Shown: piece after piece, positions 40,910 through 48,815 of the stretch
How positions within the stretch are numbered: position 1 is the stretch's first letter
How the letters are laid out: each line of letters begins with the position of its first letter
Source of the DNA: Tunicatimonas pelagia
GTDB lineage: Bacteria > Bacteroidota > Bacteroidia > Cytophagales > Cyclobacteriaceae
Assembly (NCBI RefSeq): GCF_030506325.1
Contig: NZ_CP120683.1
Location: 3,100,001-3,164,000 of the forward strand
Direction: 5' to 3'
DNA: 64,000 nt
Notes under the pieces: generated by a model
Databases searched by the model: none
What the model saw: the letters and a program-made list of their open reading frames with translations, nothing else
What the model was told of the DNA's origin: nothing
Made by a program: the position numbers and the translations under genes

Positions 40910-42379
40910 ATGCGCCACCTACCAATCTCGTCATTGTTTTTACTATTTAGCTCAACTGTTTTTGGGCAGGATATTAATTATTTTCACTACGTAAAAACGC
41001 ACTGCGACAACCTGATTGAGCACGGAAGAGACAACTACGGAAGTGTTTCTAATAATCTGATTGCCTCAGTAATTGATACCCGCGACATGAGCGTGCCTAA
41101 AGCCAACGTTCCGCCTACCGAAGGTACCCGCGCTCATGACCGAGCCGTGGGTGGCAGCAACTTTTATCATGATGTAGAAACCATCAAACTTTTTCTCGCC
41201 CTAAGCAAGCTTACTGGTGAAGACCAGTATCAGCGTACCGCCGATGCTTACGCCCGAGACCTTCTAAAGTATTGCCAAAATCCCGCTACCGGACTGCTGG
41301 CTTGGGGCGAACACTTGTACTACAACTTTTACGCTGACTCGGTGATGGTGGGTGATCTGGAAAATCCTCGCGATGATATTTACCATGAGTTTTTAGCGGA
41401 AACCCCACCCTGGGAATTTCTATGGAACATTGACACTTCCGCCGTCCGCAAGGCAATCTCCGGGGTACGCTACCACTTTCGTAGTCCAACCACGCAGACT
41501 TTTTTGTTCAATCGCCACGCTCGCTGGCAGAAAGTTGATAAGCCTGATTATCGAGGTTTAGCCCAGTATCAAGATGGCGGGCAACCGTGGATCAAGCACA
41601 GTGGCTTGCAGTGTTACTCATTTTCCTTTCTGTACAGTAAAACCGAAAACCCACTGTGGAAGAAATGGACGGAAGGCAGTGGCTCGCTTTACTGGAAATA
41701 CCGTAATCCCGAAACAAACCTAACGGTTTCCTGCATTGATGATCCTCGTGATATTGCCCGCTACGCTTCGCTCAGTCAAACTTCTCTACTTTGCTATTAT
41801 TGGCTTAAATCGGCTCAGCAGCATCCGAAGTTTAATTATTTACAGGAACGAGCCGAAGTTATGCTCAAGTCGATTGAGAAATACTCCTGGCATCCAGAAA
41901 AACACAGTTATTACAATCTGCTACATCTGGATGGACAAACCCTCAACGAAGGCGTCATTCCCGTTATCTTCACTGGCTACGGCGGTTCCGATGTAATTCA
42001 GTTCGGCCGGATTGCCGCTTATTTCTACCAAACTACCCAAGACCCTGCCTATAAAGAAATGGTGAAGAAAGTAGCCGATATGCTGCTAAAAACCGGTTGG
42101 CCGGATGACTTCGTGGTAAACAGTCTGGCAAATGCTCTACAATTTACGCTGGATGCTCACGAAATTCTAGAAGATGATCGTCTGCTGCAATCTGCTCAAA
42201 ACTACGCCAACATTGCCGTAGAGAAACTCTGGAGTGGGCAACTATTTGTTCGTCAGCCTAACGATCCTTATTACGAAGCTAAGCTAGAAACCAACAACTT
42301 GGTTGCTGGACTACTCCGCTTGCATTTGACTGAAAGTAATCAGCTCAGCCACAACTCACTAACAGACTGGTCGTTTTAA
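40910..42379 (+). CDS. Secreted (alpha/alpha)-toroid protein, likely glycan-active
   Basis: This 489-aa protein has a signal peptide (MRHLPISSLFLLFSSTVFGQ). The rest is made of repeated helix pairs typical of six-hairpin (alpha/alpha) barrels: GGSNFYHDVETIKLFLALSK, LTGEDQYQRTADAYARDLL, GLLAWGEHLYYNFY, YAEVMLKSIEKYSWHPE-like units and VNSLANALQFTLDAHEILED. Conserved His and Trp residues (WGEHLYY, YGGSDVIQFG) could line an active cleft. Many glycosidases, epimerases and polysaccharide lyases share this fold. Which one this is cannot be said from sequence alone. The next gene (SMP-30-like) starts 20 bp on. Confidence 0.75.
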   Translation: MRHLPISSLFLLFSSTVFGQDINYFHYVKTHCDNLIEHGRDNYGSVSNNLIASVIDTRDMSVPKANVPPTEGTRAHDRAVGGSNFYHDVETIKLFLALSKLTGEDQYQRTADAYARDLLKYCQNPATGLLAWGEHLYYNFYADSVMVGDLENPRDDIYHEFLAETPPWEFLWNIDTSAVRKAISGVRYHFRSPTTQTFLFNRHARWQKVDKPDYRGLAQYQDGGQPWIKHSGLQCYSFSFLYSKTENPLWKKWTEGSGSLYWKYRNPETNLTVSCIDDPRDIARYASLSQTSLLCYYWLKSAQQHPKFNYLQERAEVMLKSIEKYSWHPEKHSYYNLLHLDGQTLNEGVIPVIFTGYGGSDVIQFGRIAAYFYQTTQDPAYKEMVKKVADMLLKTGWPDDFVVNSLANALQFTLDAHEILEDDRLLQSAQNYANIAVEKLWSGQLFVRQPNDPYYEAKLETNNLVAGLLRLHLTESNQLSHNSLTDWSF

Positions 42380-42399
42380 TTAATTATTTTACTGCCACT

Positions 42400-43347
42400 A
42401 TGCAATATCTTGTTTCTCGCTATCTCTTTGCTTTTTTTCTTCTTCTTGAGCTAGCCTGCTCTTCTTCCAACCAATCATCCGAAAACAATACCCACTTCCG
42501 AGAAGAAATATCTGAAAAAGACAGTCTCTACCAAAGTCAAGATTTTACTGAGCTGCAAGGCTTTACTAAAGGCATTGAAGGCCCGGCAGTAGATGCGGAA
42601 GGACGTGTCTACGCGGTTAATTTTCAAAAGCAGGGAACCATCGGGAAGATTACCGCTGAAGGTGAGGCTTCTGTATTCATTGAACTGCCCGAAGGAAGCA
42701 TAGGCAATGGAATTCGCTTCAATCAGGCAGGCGATATGTTGATCGCCGATTATCCGCAACACAACATCCTGAAAGTGAACATGGCTAGCCAGTCCGTTTC
42801 CGTATTCGCTCATAACGACTCTATGAACCAGCCTAACGATATTGCTATCACCAGTAAAGATGTACTGTTTGCTAGCGATCCCAACTGGTCGGAAAGTACT
42901 GGGCAACTCTGGCGGATTGACCCGAACGGCAACACTGCTTTGCTGGAAGAAAATATGGGTACTACCAACGGCGTAGAAGTTAGTCCTGATGAAAAAACGC
43001 TCTACGTCAACGAGAGCGTACAACGGGTAGTGTGGGCTTACGACCTATCCCCCGACGGACAGATCAGCAACAAACGCAAACTCATCACTTTCCCCGACTA
43101 TGGCATGGACGGAATACGCTGCGATGTAGCGGGCAACCTCTACATCACTCGCCACGGTAAAGGCACAGTTGTAAAAGTTTCACCCGAAGGCGAAGTGCTC
43201 CAAGAAATTAAGATGACCGGAGAGCTTCCTTCTAACATTGCTTTTGGCGGTTCCGACGGAAGAACTGCTTACGTTACCTTGCAAGACAGAGGCTGTATTG
43301 AAACGTTCCGAGTAGAAAAGCCAGGACGAGCTTGGGAAATGCATTAA
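42400..43347 (+). CDS. SMP-30/gluconolactonase-like lipoprotein
   Basis: This 315-aa six-bladed beta-propeller has a lipoprotein signal (Cys20 in LLELACSSS). Blade marks include EGPAVDAEGRVYAVNF, NGIRFNQAGDMLIADY, NQPNDIAITSKDVLFASDPN, TNGVEVSPDEKTLYVNES and GMDGIRCDVAGNLYITRHG. The acidic and Asn residues in EGPAVD, MNQPNDIA and PDEKTLYV are where the metal sits in SMP-30 enzymes. It probably opens a sugar lactone in the periplasm. It begins an originally longer lipoprotein gene row that is broken just downstream. Confidence 0.9.
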   Translation: MQYLVSRYLFAFFLLLELACSSSNQSSENNTHFREEISEKDSLYQSQDFTELQGFTKGIEGPAVDAEGRVYAVNFQKQGTIGKITAEGEASVFIELPEGSIGNGIRFNQAGDMLIADYPQHNILKVNMASQSVSVFAHNDSMNQPNDIAITSKDVLFASDPNWSESTGQLWRIDPNGNTALLEENMGTTNGVEVSPDEKTLYVNESVQRVVWAYDLSPDGQISNKRKLITFPDYGMDGIRCDVAGNLYITRHGKGTVVKVSPEGEVLQEIKMTGELPSNIAFGGSDGRTAYVTLQDRGCIETFRVEKPGRAWEMH

Positions 43348-43428
43348 CCTGACTAATTTTCTGCAAAATTACTAACTGAGGGGTGGGTATAACTTAAGAA
43401 GTTAGCGTTATAGTAATAAGACTATCAG

Positions 43429-43445
43429 TGGCGTGGCCACCGTCA
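43429..43445. repeat. Short GC-rich repeat, copy 2
   Basis: TGGCGTGGCCACCGTCA matches 25010-25026 at 16 of 17 positions. It contains a small self-complementary core (GTGGC/GCCAC) and lies just before a decayed gene. Confidence 0.4.
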
Positions 43446-43463
43446 CTTAACCTACACTGACTT

Positions 43464-43634
43464 ATGGAAATATCTGAGAAGATACAAACATTAATGCGTT
43501 TTCTTGCCACAACAATTGAAAAAACAGAAATGGTACCTAAAAAAGCCCTCCCCTATAACATCCCGAGTTACCGACATGAAAATCAACTAAAAAACTTTAC
43601 GAAGAAGGTCAAATTTATTAAGAAATTGCATTGA
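43464..43634 (+). pseudogene. Probable remnant of a DUF1801 (YdhG-like) gene
   Basis: A 56-codon frame reads like the N-terminal part of a DUF1801 protein: IQTLMRFLATTIEK, then PKKALPYNIPSYRHE and FTKKVKFI, which stand where intact members have IxxAxPxAEExIxYxMPxF and FAxxKxHIGFYP. It stops after 56 residues instead of about 110-130. The resemblance is partial, so this is a tentative call. It sits in a decayed stretch between two lipoprotein genes. Confidence 0.35.
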
Positions 43635-43715
43635 ATATACGCTGAAAAAGGACAGATACCGAGAGTGCATTTAGACTTAGAGTTTTTGCGAAACAACAAA
43701 TAAAAATCAAGTTTT

Positions 43716-44294
43716 ATGGATCATTTGATTGGGGTACTTATAGGACTTTCAATGTTCCTCCTCTATCCCATAATTGAATACTTAGGGAAAAGAGGGTTTT
43801 CAAAAAATGAAGGAGATCCTGAATTATGGTATTTGCAAGACTATGGATTTAGATTAGTGATTAGAAGTCTTCCAAAAAAAATTATGCTTTTTGATTTAAA
43901 GTATAAATCACGAATAAGAAAAGTAATACCCACAACAAGAGATTCTTCAGTTTCAACCTTAGATGAAGAAATACTTGTAAATTCAGAGGATTTCTTCCTT
44001 TTACCAGGTTATGACCAAGTAATTCTTTCATTCCAATTAATAAGAAGTGAGGGTATTCCATACCTGATTCGCACTAATAAAAATGAGGGAGAACAAAGTA
44101 AATTCAAACTAGATGATATTGATTACTTAGTATGTGATTATACTGCTCATGTAGATAACAGATTTCATTTTGATGTTTTTGTTGGAAGGAGAGTCGAGAT
44201 AAAAAAAGCTGATTTAAAAGAGTATCTAAATAGAATTGAAACTAATAATCAAGAACAATCAATGAAACTAAGAGAAATCATCAACATTGAATAG
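43716..44294 (+). CDS. AT-rich single-pass membrane protein of unknown function
   Basis: This 192-aa frame has one N-terminal membrane segment (about 4-20) followed by a soluble region with WYLQDYGFRLVIRSLPKKIML, a central DDIDYLVCDYTAHVDNRFHF and a charged end. I do not recognise a family. Its base composition is clearly more AT-rich than the flanking genes (runs such as AAAAAAAATTATG), with heavy use of A/T-ending codons. It lies between two gene remnants, which suggests arrival by transfer or insertion. It has no same-strand neighbour close enough to call an operon. Confidence 0.6.
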   Translation: MDHLIGVLIGLSMFLLYPIIEYLGKRGFSKNEGDPELWYLQDYGFRLVIRSLPKKIMLFDLKYKSRIRKVIPTTRDSSVSTLDEEILVNSEDFFLLPGYDQVILSFQLIRSEGIPYLIRTNKNEGEQSKFKLDDIDYLVCDYTAHVDNRFHFDVFVGRRVEIKKADLKEYLNRIETNNQEQSMKLREIINIE

Positions 44295-44340
44295 AAAAAG
44301 AAGGTAAACACCCAGAAAAGGATGAAATATTTATAGCCAG

Positions 44341-44520
44341 ACCATTGTAACGGTGCTAAGTGTTTAGGAAGGTGATTTTTGCTTTGTTGACTCGGGAGGC
44401 TTTCGTATGGATAGAAACCAAAAGCTGGAGTGTGAGTTAACTATCCGAGAAGGAAAAGTCATGTGGGATTTACACAGCATCTCCCGCCCCTATTGGATTA
44501 AAGAAGAAATAGGCCAATGA
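44341..44520 (+). pseudogene. C-terminal remnant of an amidohydrolase/deacetylase gene
   Basis: The frame ending TGA at 44518-44520 reads TVLSV-stop-EGDFCFVDSGGFR, then QKLECELTIREGKVMWDLHS and RPYW. That is the last 60 residues of amidohydrolase/deacetylase-type metallohydrolases, which end in xxGDFGFxDxxGxRxxGxxKLECELTIRxGKVVWDLNG. One stop codon (TAG, 44365-44367) breaks it, and the whole catalytic part is missing. The last codons overlap the start of the next lipoprotein gene as ATGA, so the original gene was translationally coupled to it. Confidence 0.75.
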
Positions 44521-45944
44521 ATATTTTTCAAAGTGCTATTGTGGTAGCTGGCTCACTACTCTTCGCCTGTAGTACCCCTTCGCCCCCCGAATATTCTGAG
44601 CAAGCTGACTTGCCAAAAGAAGAGTATCCGGTTGCGCTGCGCGAAGGAATAACCATTGAGAAATTTGCTTCTCCTCAGCGCGGAGGTATCCGAATCAACT
44701 ACGATTCAGTTACCAAAAGTATTCTCTACAATACCAAGCAGGGCGATGTTTATCAGCTCAGCCAAGATGGAAAATCAGAAGAATTAATTGCTACGGCTGA
44801 AGGTCACGGGATCACTAGCTTGCAGGGCTTTCGCTTATATGGCGACTTACTATTTCTGGTAGGGAACATCCCGTCAAATAGTGACAAAGGGACTAAGGGC
44901 AAAGTTGTTCGGGGGACTCGGCAACCCGATGGCAAATATCATTTTGAATCAGTTGCTGTTACTGAAGACTACGGGCGCACGGCAACCATCTACAGCCATG
45001 AATTTAACGGTATTGCCGTTGATTTGGACGGAAAATACATCTACGTAAACAGCGGGGCCCGAACCGACCACGGCGAAATACAAGATAACGATGGGGAGTA
45101 TCCAAATGCCCGGGAAGTACCGCTTACTGCTTGCATTTTTCGCTTACCGGCTGATGGTAAAGATATTTTGCTAAAAAATGATTCGTCGTACTTAGCAACA
45201 AACGAATACTTGTTTTCCGACGGAGTGCGTAATGCTTTTGATCTGTATGTTTCGCAAGAAGGCAAGCTGTTCGGAGTTTCCAATTCGTCGGACTACGATC
45301 ATCCCGAAGAAATGAACTGGTTTCGGGCGGGGCGGCATTACGGTTATCCCTGGGAGATGGGTGGGGTTTTGAACCCTCAGCAGTTTCCTGACTGGGACCC
45401 TGATCCTGAGAAAGATCCATTTATTAATCCCATGTCCTTTGCTCACCGAGGGAAACAGTTTCGTAATGATCCCGGCTTTCCACCCAAACCTGCCAACGTA
45501 GAGTTCGTTCCCGCCATTCAGAATCACGGCCCTGATGCCAATATCTATCGCGACCGGGAAACCGGACTGGTTATGGATGCCGATACTACCGGAGTTACCG
45601 TTGGCACATTCACCCCCCACCGCTCACCTTTGGGCTTATTCTTTGATCGGGATAGCCTGTTGGCTGATCCGTATCAGGGCGATGCCTTCGTGCTAAGTTG
45701 GTTCGATGGTGTAACCCAACCGTTAATGAGACCTTTTTCATCGCTAGGCGCAGACCTGCTACATTTGGAGCTAACTTACGAATCAGATATTGACAACTAT
45801 TCCGTCCGTAGCCATCGCATTGTTGACAGATTTCAGGGCCCAACTGATGCCGTTCAGGTAGGCGAACACATTTACGTAATTGAAAACCGAGGCAGTATCT
45901 GGAAAATCACGATGCCATCCAGCTCTACCCTCGCTCTGAACTAA
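44517..45944 (+). CDS. PQQ-dependent sugar dehydrogenase-like beta-propeller lipoprotein
   Basis: This 475-aa protein has a lipoprotein signal with Cys18 (SLLFACSTP). The rest resembles the soluble glucose/sorbosone dehydrogenase propeller: HEFNGIAVDLDGKYIYVNSGARTDH, ACIFRLPADGKDI, DGVRNAFDLYVSQEGKLFGVSNS and AGRHYGYPWEMGG, where the sorbosone dehydrogenase family has RxPRGxAFxxxGxLYVxNxxxDxxxExN and GxxYGWP. Whether PQQ is bound cannot be shown from sequence. The start codon overlaps the stop of the amidohydrolase remnant (ATGA). The next start codon (45950) follows 6 bp after its stop. Confidence 0.8.
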   Translation: MNIFQSAIVVAGSLLFACSTPSPPEYSEQADLPKEEYPVALREGITIEKFASPQRGGIRINYDSVTKSILYNTKQGDVYQLSQDGKSEELIATAEGHGITSLQGFRLYGDLLFLVGNIPSNSDKGTKGKVVRGTRQPDGKYHFESVAVTEDYGRTATIYSHEFNGIAVDLDGKYIYVNSGARTDHGEIQDNDGEYPNAREVPLTACIFRLPADGKDILLKNDSSYLATNEYLFSDGVRNAFDLYVSQEGKLFGVSNSSDYDHPEEMNWFRAGRHYGYPWEMGGVLNPQQFPDWDPDPEKDPFINPMSFAHRGKQFRNDPGFPPKPANVEFVPAIQNHGPDANIYRDRETGLVMDADTTGVTVGTFTPHRSPLGLFFDRDSLLADPYQGDAFVLSWFDGVTQPLMRPFSSLGADLLHLELTYESDIDNYSVRSHRIVDRFQGPTDAVQVGEHIYVIENRGSIWKITMPSSSTLALN

Positions 45945-45949
45945 ACATT

Positions 45950-46909
45950 ATGAAATACTTCCTTTTTCTAGGGCTACTCGGAGCAGTAGCTTGTCATTCC
46001 TCTGACCATACCTTCTACGCAAACTTCCAAAAAGAATCACTATCCGATGCTTTTAGCTGACCATCCAGCATTGATCCAACCGTAGATTTTCAGCGATATA
46101 TATTTTATGTACAGTCTAAAGCGAATGCCACTCAGGCGGAATTTTGGTTGCAACCCGCTGAAGGACAAGCTGCTTCTTTGAAAGAGATCATGATTAATCC
46201 GGCAACAAGCGACCAAGAGGTAAAACAGTGGGCCGATAGCGTTTACCAAACTATTCCTTCCGTCATCTTCTCACCGCCCGAAGACCGATTTCAATATCTG
46301 GATAAAACGATAACTGCTCTCAGAAATGGTGAAAAAGTACGAGTAGTTATGCTGGGAAACTCGATTATTAACGATACCGGAAACTCCGCCTGGGAAGCAT
46401 TGGTAGAGGACATGTACCCGGGAGCTGATCTGGAAGTAATTACTTCAGTGCGCGGTGGCACCGGATGCACCTACTACCAGCACGAAAATCGAATTGATAC
46501 TTTTGTAGTACAGTACCAGCCTGATTTACTCATTATCGGCGGTATTTCTCACCTGAGCGATACCGCCGCAATCCACAGCGTGATTAGGCAAGTACGCGAG
46601 CGCATGGAACCTGATCCGGAAATTATGGTAATGAGTGGCCCGGTAGGTCGCGATGATGATCCACGTACCAACCCTGAGTTTACGCTAGAACCATCACCAG
46701 ATGATTTCAGAACTCAATTAGCAGAAATGTCAGAAGATGCTCAAGTAGAATACTTTGATATGAAATCAGCCTGGGGCAATTATTTATCTCAAACCCACGC
46801 ATCCTACGACTATTTTCTCCGCGACCCGGTACACGCTAATGTTCGCGGTAGGCAAGTGCTTGCCCGGTTATTGGAGGCTTACTTTGAATCGGATAGAAAT
46901 AATCTGTAG
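45950..46909 (+). pseudogene. SGNH hydrolase lipoprotein gene with an in-frame TGA
   Basis: From ATG 45950 the frame gives a lipoprotein signal (MKYFLFLGLLGAVAC, Cys15) and 36 codons, then TGA at 46058-46060. The same frame continues unbroken to 46909 with LQPAEGQAASLKEIM and an SGNH esterase domain: RVVMLGNSIINDTGNSAW (nucleophile Ser in GNSI), GGTGCTYYQHENRIDT, PDLLIIGGISHLSD and the closing catalytic pair in RDPVHANVRG. One base change of TGG (Trp) to TGA would explain it. If real, only an unexported fragment could be made, for example from ATG 46190 or a TTG at 46148. Sequencing error is the alternative. Confidence 0.8.
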
Positions 46910-46932
46910 GAACGTCATTAACGACGTTCCTA
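46907..46932. terminator. Two-way terminator hairpin between converging genes
   Basis: TAGGAACGTC at 46907-46916, which includes the SGNH stop codon, pairs perfectly over 10 bp with GACGTTCCTA at 46923-46932. It lies between the SGNH gene and the end of typA. There is no long T tract on either side, so strength is uncertain. Confidence 0.6.
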
Positions 46933-46943
46933 CGTTGGTAATT

Positions 46944-48755
46944 TTATTGTGCCTCTATCTTAGCATTCATGCGTTTGCGCTCGGTTTCATCCAGATAAAT
47001 CTTCCGCATTCGGATGGACTTAGGTGTAACTTCTACGTACTCATCCTTTTGAATATATTCTAGGGCTTCTTCTAGTGAGAATTCCTTCTTGGGAGCAATT
47101 TTGCTGTTATCATCTGAACCAGAGGCTCGCATGTTGGTCAACTTTTTTCCTTTCAGAATATTGATCACCAAATCATTACCTCGGGTGTGTTCACCAATTA
47201 CCTGCCCCATGTAAATTTCTTCACCGGGATCAACGAAAAATACTCCTCGGTCTTGCAATTTGTCAATTGAGTACGGCGTCCCTACTCCCATATCCATTGA
47301 GATGAGTGAACCATTAATTCGTCCGGGTACCGGGCCTTTGTAAGGTTCGTAAGCTTTAAATCGGTGGGTCATCACCGCTTCCCCAGCAGTAGCCGTCAGC
47401 ATCTGGTTCCGCAGACCGATCAAACCCCTAGCCGGAATACCAAACTCTAGGTGCTGCATATCACCCTTGGGCTCCATAATTAGCAACTCACCCTTACGCT
47501 GAGTAGCCAGTTCAATCACTTTACCAGATACGGTGTCAGGTACATCCACTACCATTGTTTCAATTGGCTCGTGGCGTACTCCATCTACTTCCTTAAACAG
47601 CACTTGGGGCTGCCCTACCTGAAACTCGTAGCCCTCGCGACGCATGGTCTCAATCAGCACCGCCAAGTGCAAAATTCCCCGCCCGTACACTAAGAAACGA
47701 TCTTCCGAGTCAGTTTCTTCAATTCGTAAGGCTAAGTTCTTCTCCGTTTCTTTGAATAGGCGATCCCGCAGGTGACGAGAGGTCACAAACTTACCTTCTT
47801 TTCCGAAGAAAGGGGAATTATTAATCGTGAAGAGCATACTCATGGTGGGCTCATCAATGGCAATGCGGGGCAGTGGTTCCGGCTCTTCAAAGCTGGTGAG
47901 GGTATCGCCAATCTCGAAGTCTTCCAGACCAACTACAGCGCAAATATCGCCACTCTGTACTTCGCTTACTTTGGCTTTTCCTAAACCTTCAAACACCTGA
48001 AGTTCTTTAATCTTTACCTTCTTAATGCTATCATCGCGTTTAGAGAGTCCCATTGTAGCACCTTCCTCTAACTTACCCTGATACACCCGTCCAATGGCAA
48101 TCCGACCAACAAAGGAAGAAAAATCCAAGGAAGTGATTTGCATTTGAGGAACACCTTCCCGCTGGGGTGCTTCGGGAATATGCTCCAGAATAGCATCCAG
48201 CAGTGGAGTGATATTATCGGTGGGTTTCTGCCAGTCGGTAGACATCCAACCCGCTTTGCCCGAACCGTAGAGTGTGGGAAAATCCAGTTGCTCTTCGGTA
48301 GCATCCAGGTTAAACATTAGGTCAAACACCTGCTCGTGTACTTCGTCAGGGCGGCAGTTAGGCTTATCCACTTTATTGACAACCACAATCGGCTTTAATC
48401 CGAGGGATAATGCTTTGCTTAGTACGAAACGAGTTTGGGGCATTGGCCCTTCAAAAGCATCAACTAGCAGTAATACGCCATCCGCCATTTTCAACACTCG
48501 TTCTACCTCACCACCAAAGTCGGCATGACCGGGAGTATCAATAATATTGATCTTTACATCTTGGTAACGTACCGACACGTTCTTCGACGTGATAGTAATT
48601 CCGCGTTCCCGCTCTAGATCGTTACTATCCAGAATTAGCTCACCCGCTTCTTGATTCTCCCGGAAAATTTTAGAGGCGTAAATAATTTTATCTACCAGGG
48701 TAGTTTTCCCGTGGTCTACGTGGGCGATAATTGCCACATTGCGTATGCTCTGCAT
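46944..48755 (-). CDS. typA: Translational GTPase TypA/BipA
   Basis: This 603-aa elongation-factor-like GTPase acts on ribosomes in stress and cold adaptation and in late 50S assembly. The start is ATG 48755 (MQSIRNVAIIAHVDHGKTT); an 11-residue longer reading was rejected. G motifs are AHVDHGKTT, DTPGHADFGGEV and NKVDKP. The C-terminal TypA-specific part has EPIETMVVDVPDTVSGKVIE and RGLIGLRNQMLTATAG. Length is normal for the family (600-615 aa). Confidence 0.97.
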   Translation of the reverse strand: MQSIRNVAIIAHVDHGKTTLVDKIIYASKIFRENQEAGELILDSNDLERERGITITSKNVSVRYQDVKINIIDTPGHADFGGEVERVLKMADGVLLLVDAFEGPMPQTRFVLSKALSLGLKPIVVVNKVDKPNCRPDEVHEQVFDLMFNLDATEEQLDFPTLYGSGKAGWMSTDWQKPTDNITPLLDAILEHIPEAPQREGVPQMQITSLDFSSFVGRIAIGRVYQGKLEEGATMGLSKRDDSIKKVKIKELQVFEGLGKAKVSEVQSGDICAVVGLEDFEIGDTLTSFEEPEPLPRIAIDEPTMSMLFTINNSPFFGKEGKFVTSRHLRDRLFKETEKNLALRIEETDSEDRFLVYGRGILHLAVLIETMRREGYEFQVGQPQVLFKEVDGVRHEPIETMVVDVPDTVSGKVIELATQRKGELLIMEPKGDMQHLEFGIPARGLIGLRNQMLTATAGEAVMTHRFKAYEPYKGPVPGRINGSLISMDMGVGTPYSIDKLQDRGVFFVDPGEEIYMGQVIGEHTRGNDLVINILKGKKLTNMRASGSDDNSKIAPKKEFSLEEALEYIQKDEYVEVTPKSIRMRKIYLDETERKRMNAKIEAQ

Positions 48756-48785
48756 GTAAATTGTATTCGTTTTCCCAATAAAGCG

Positions 48786-48793
48786 CAAAGATA
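48786..48793 (-). promoter_or_regulatory. Candidate -7 element of typA
   Basis: On the minus strand this reads TATCTTTG, an exact TAnnTTTG match, 30 bases ahead of the typA start codon. No clear -33 TTTG is seen. Confidence 0.4.
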
Positions 48794-48815
48794 GGGAAAT
48801 AGGTTCGGGAAAGGC

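Noticed and set aside
42475-43023. 182-aa frame on the minus strand inside the SMP-30-like gene
   Set aside because: Long but fully antisense to a beta-propeller gene with clear motifs; a codon-bias shadow.
43360-44516. Intact insertion sequence or integron at the decay spot
   Set aside because: No transposase or integrase frame, no paired terminal inverted repeats and no target duplication could be seen.
45192-45620. 142-aa frame on the minus strand within the PQQ-dehydrogenase-like gene
   Set aside because: Antisense shadow of a well-supported gene; no domain resemblance.
46058-46060. TGA in the SGNH gene as a selenocysteine codon
   Set aside because: The position is near the N-terminus and far from the catalytic residues; homology logic suggests Trp, and no selenocysteine machinery or insertion element is visible.
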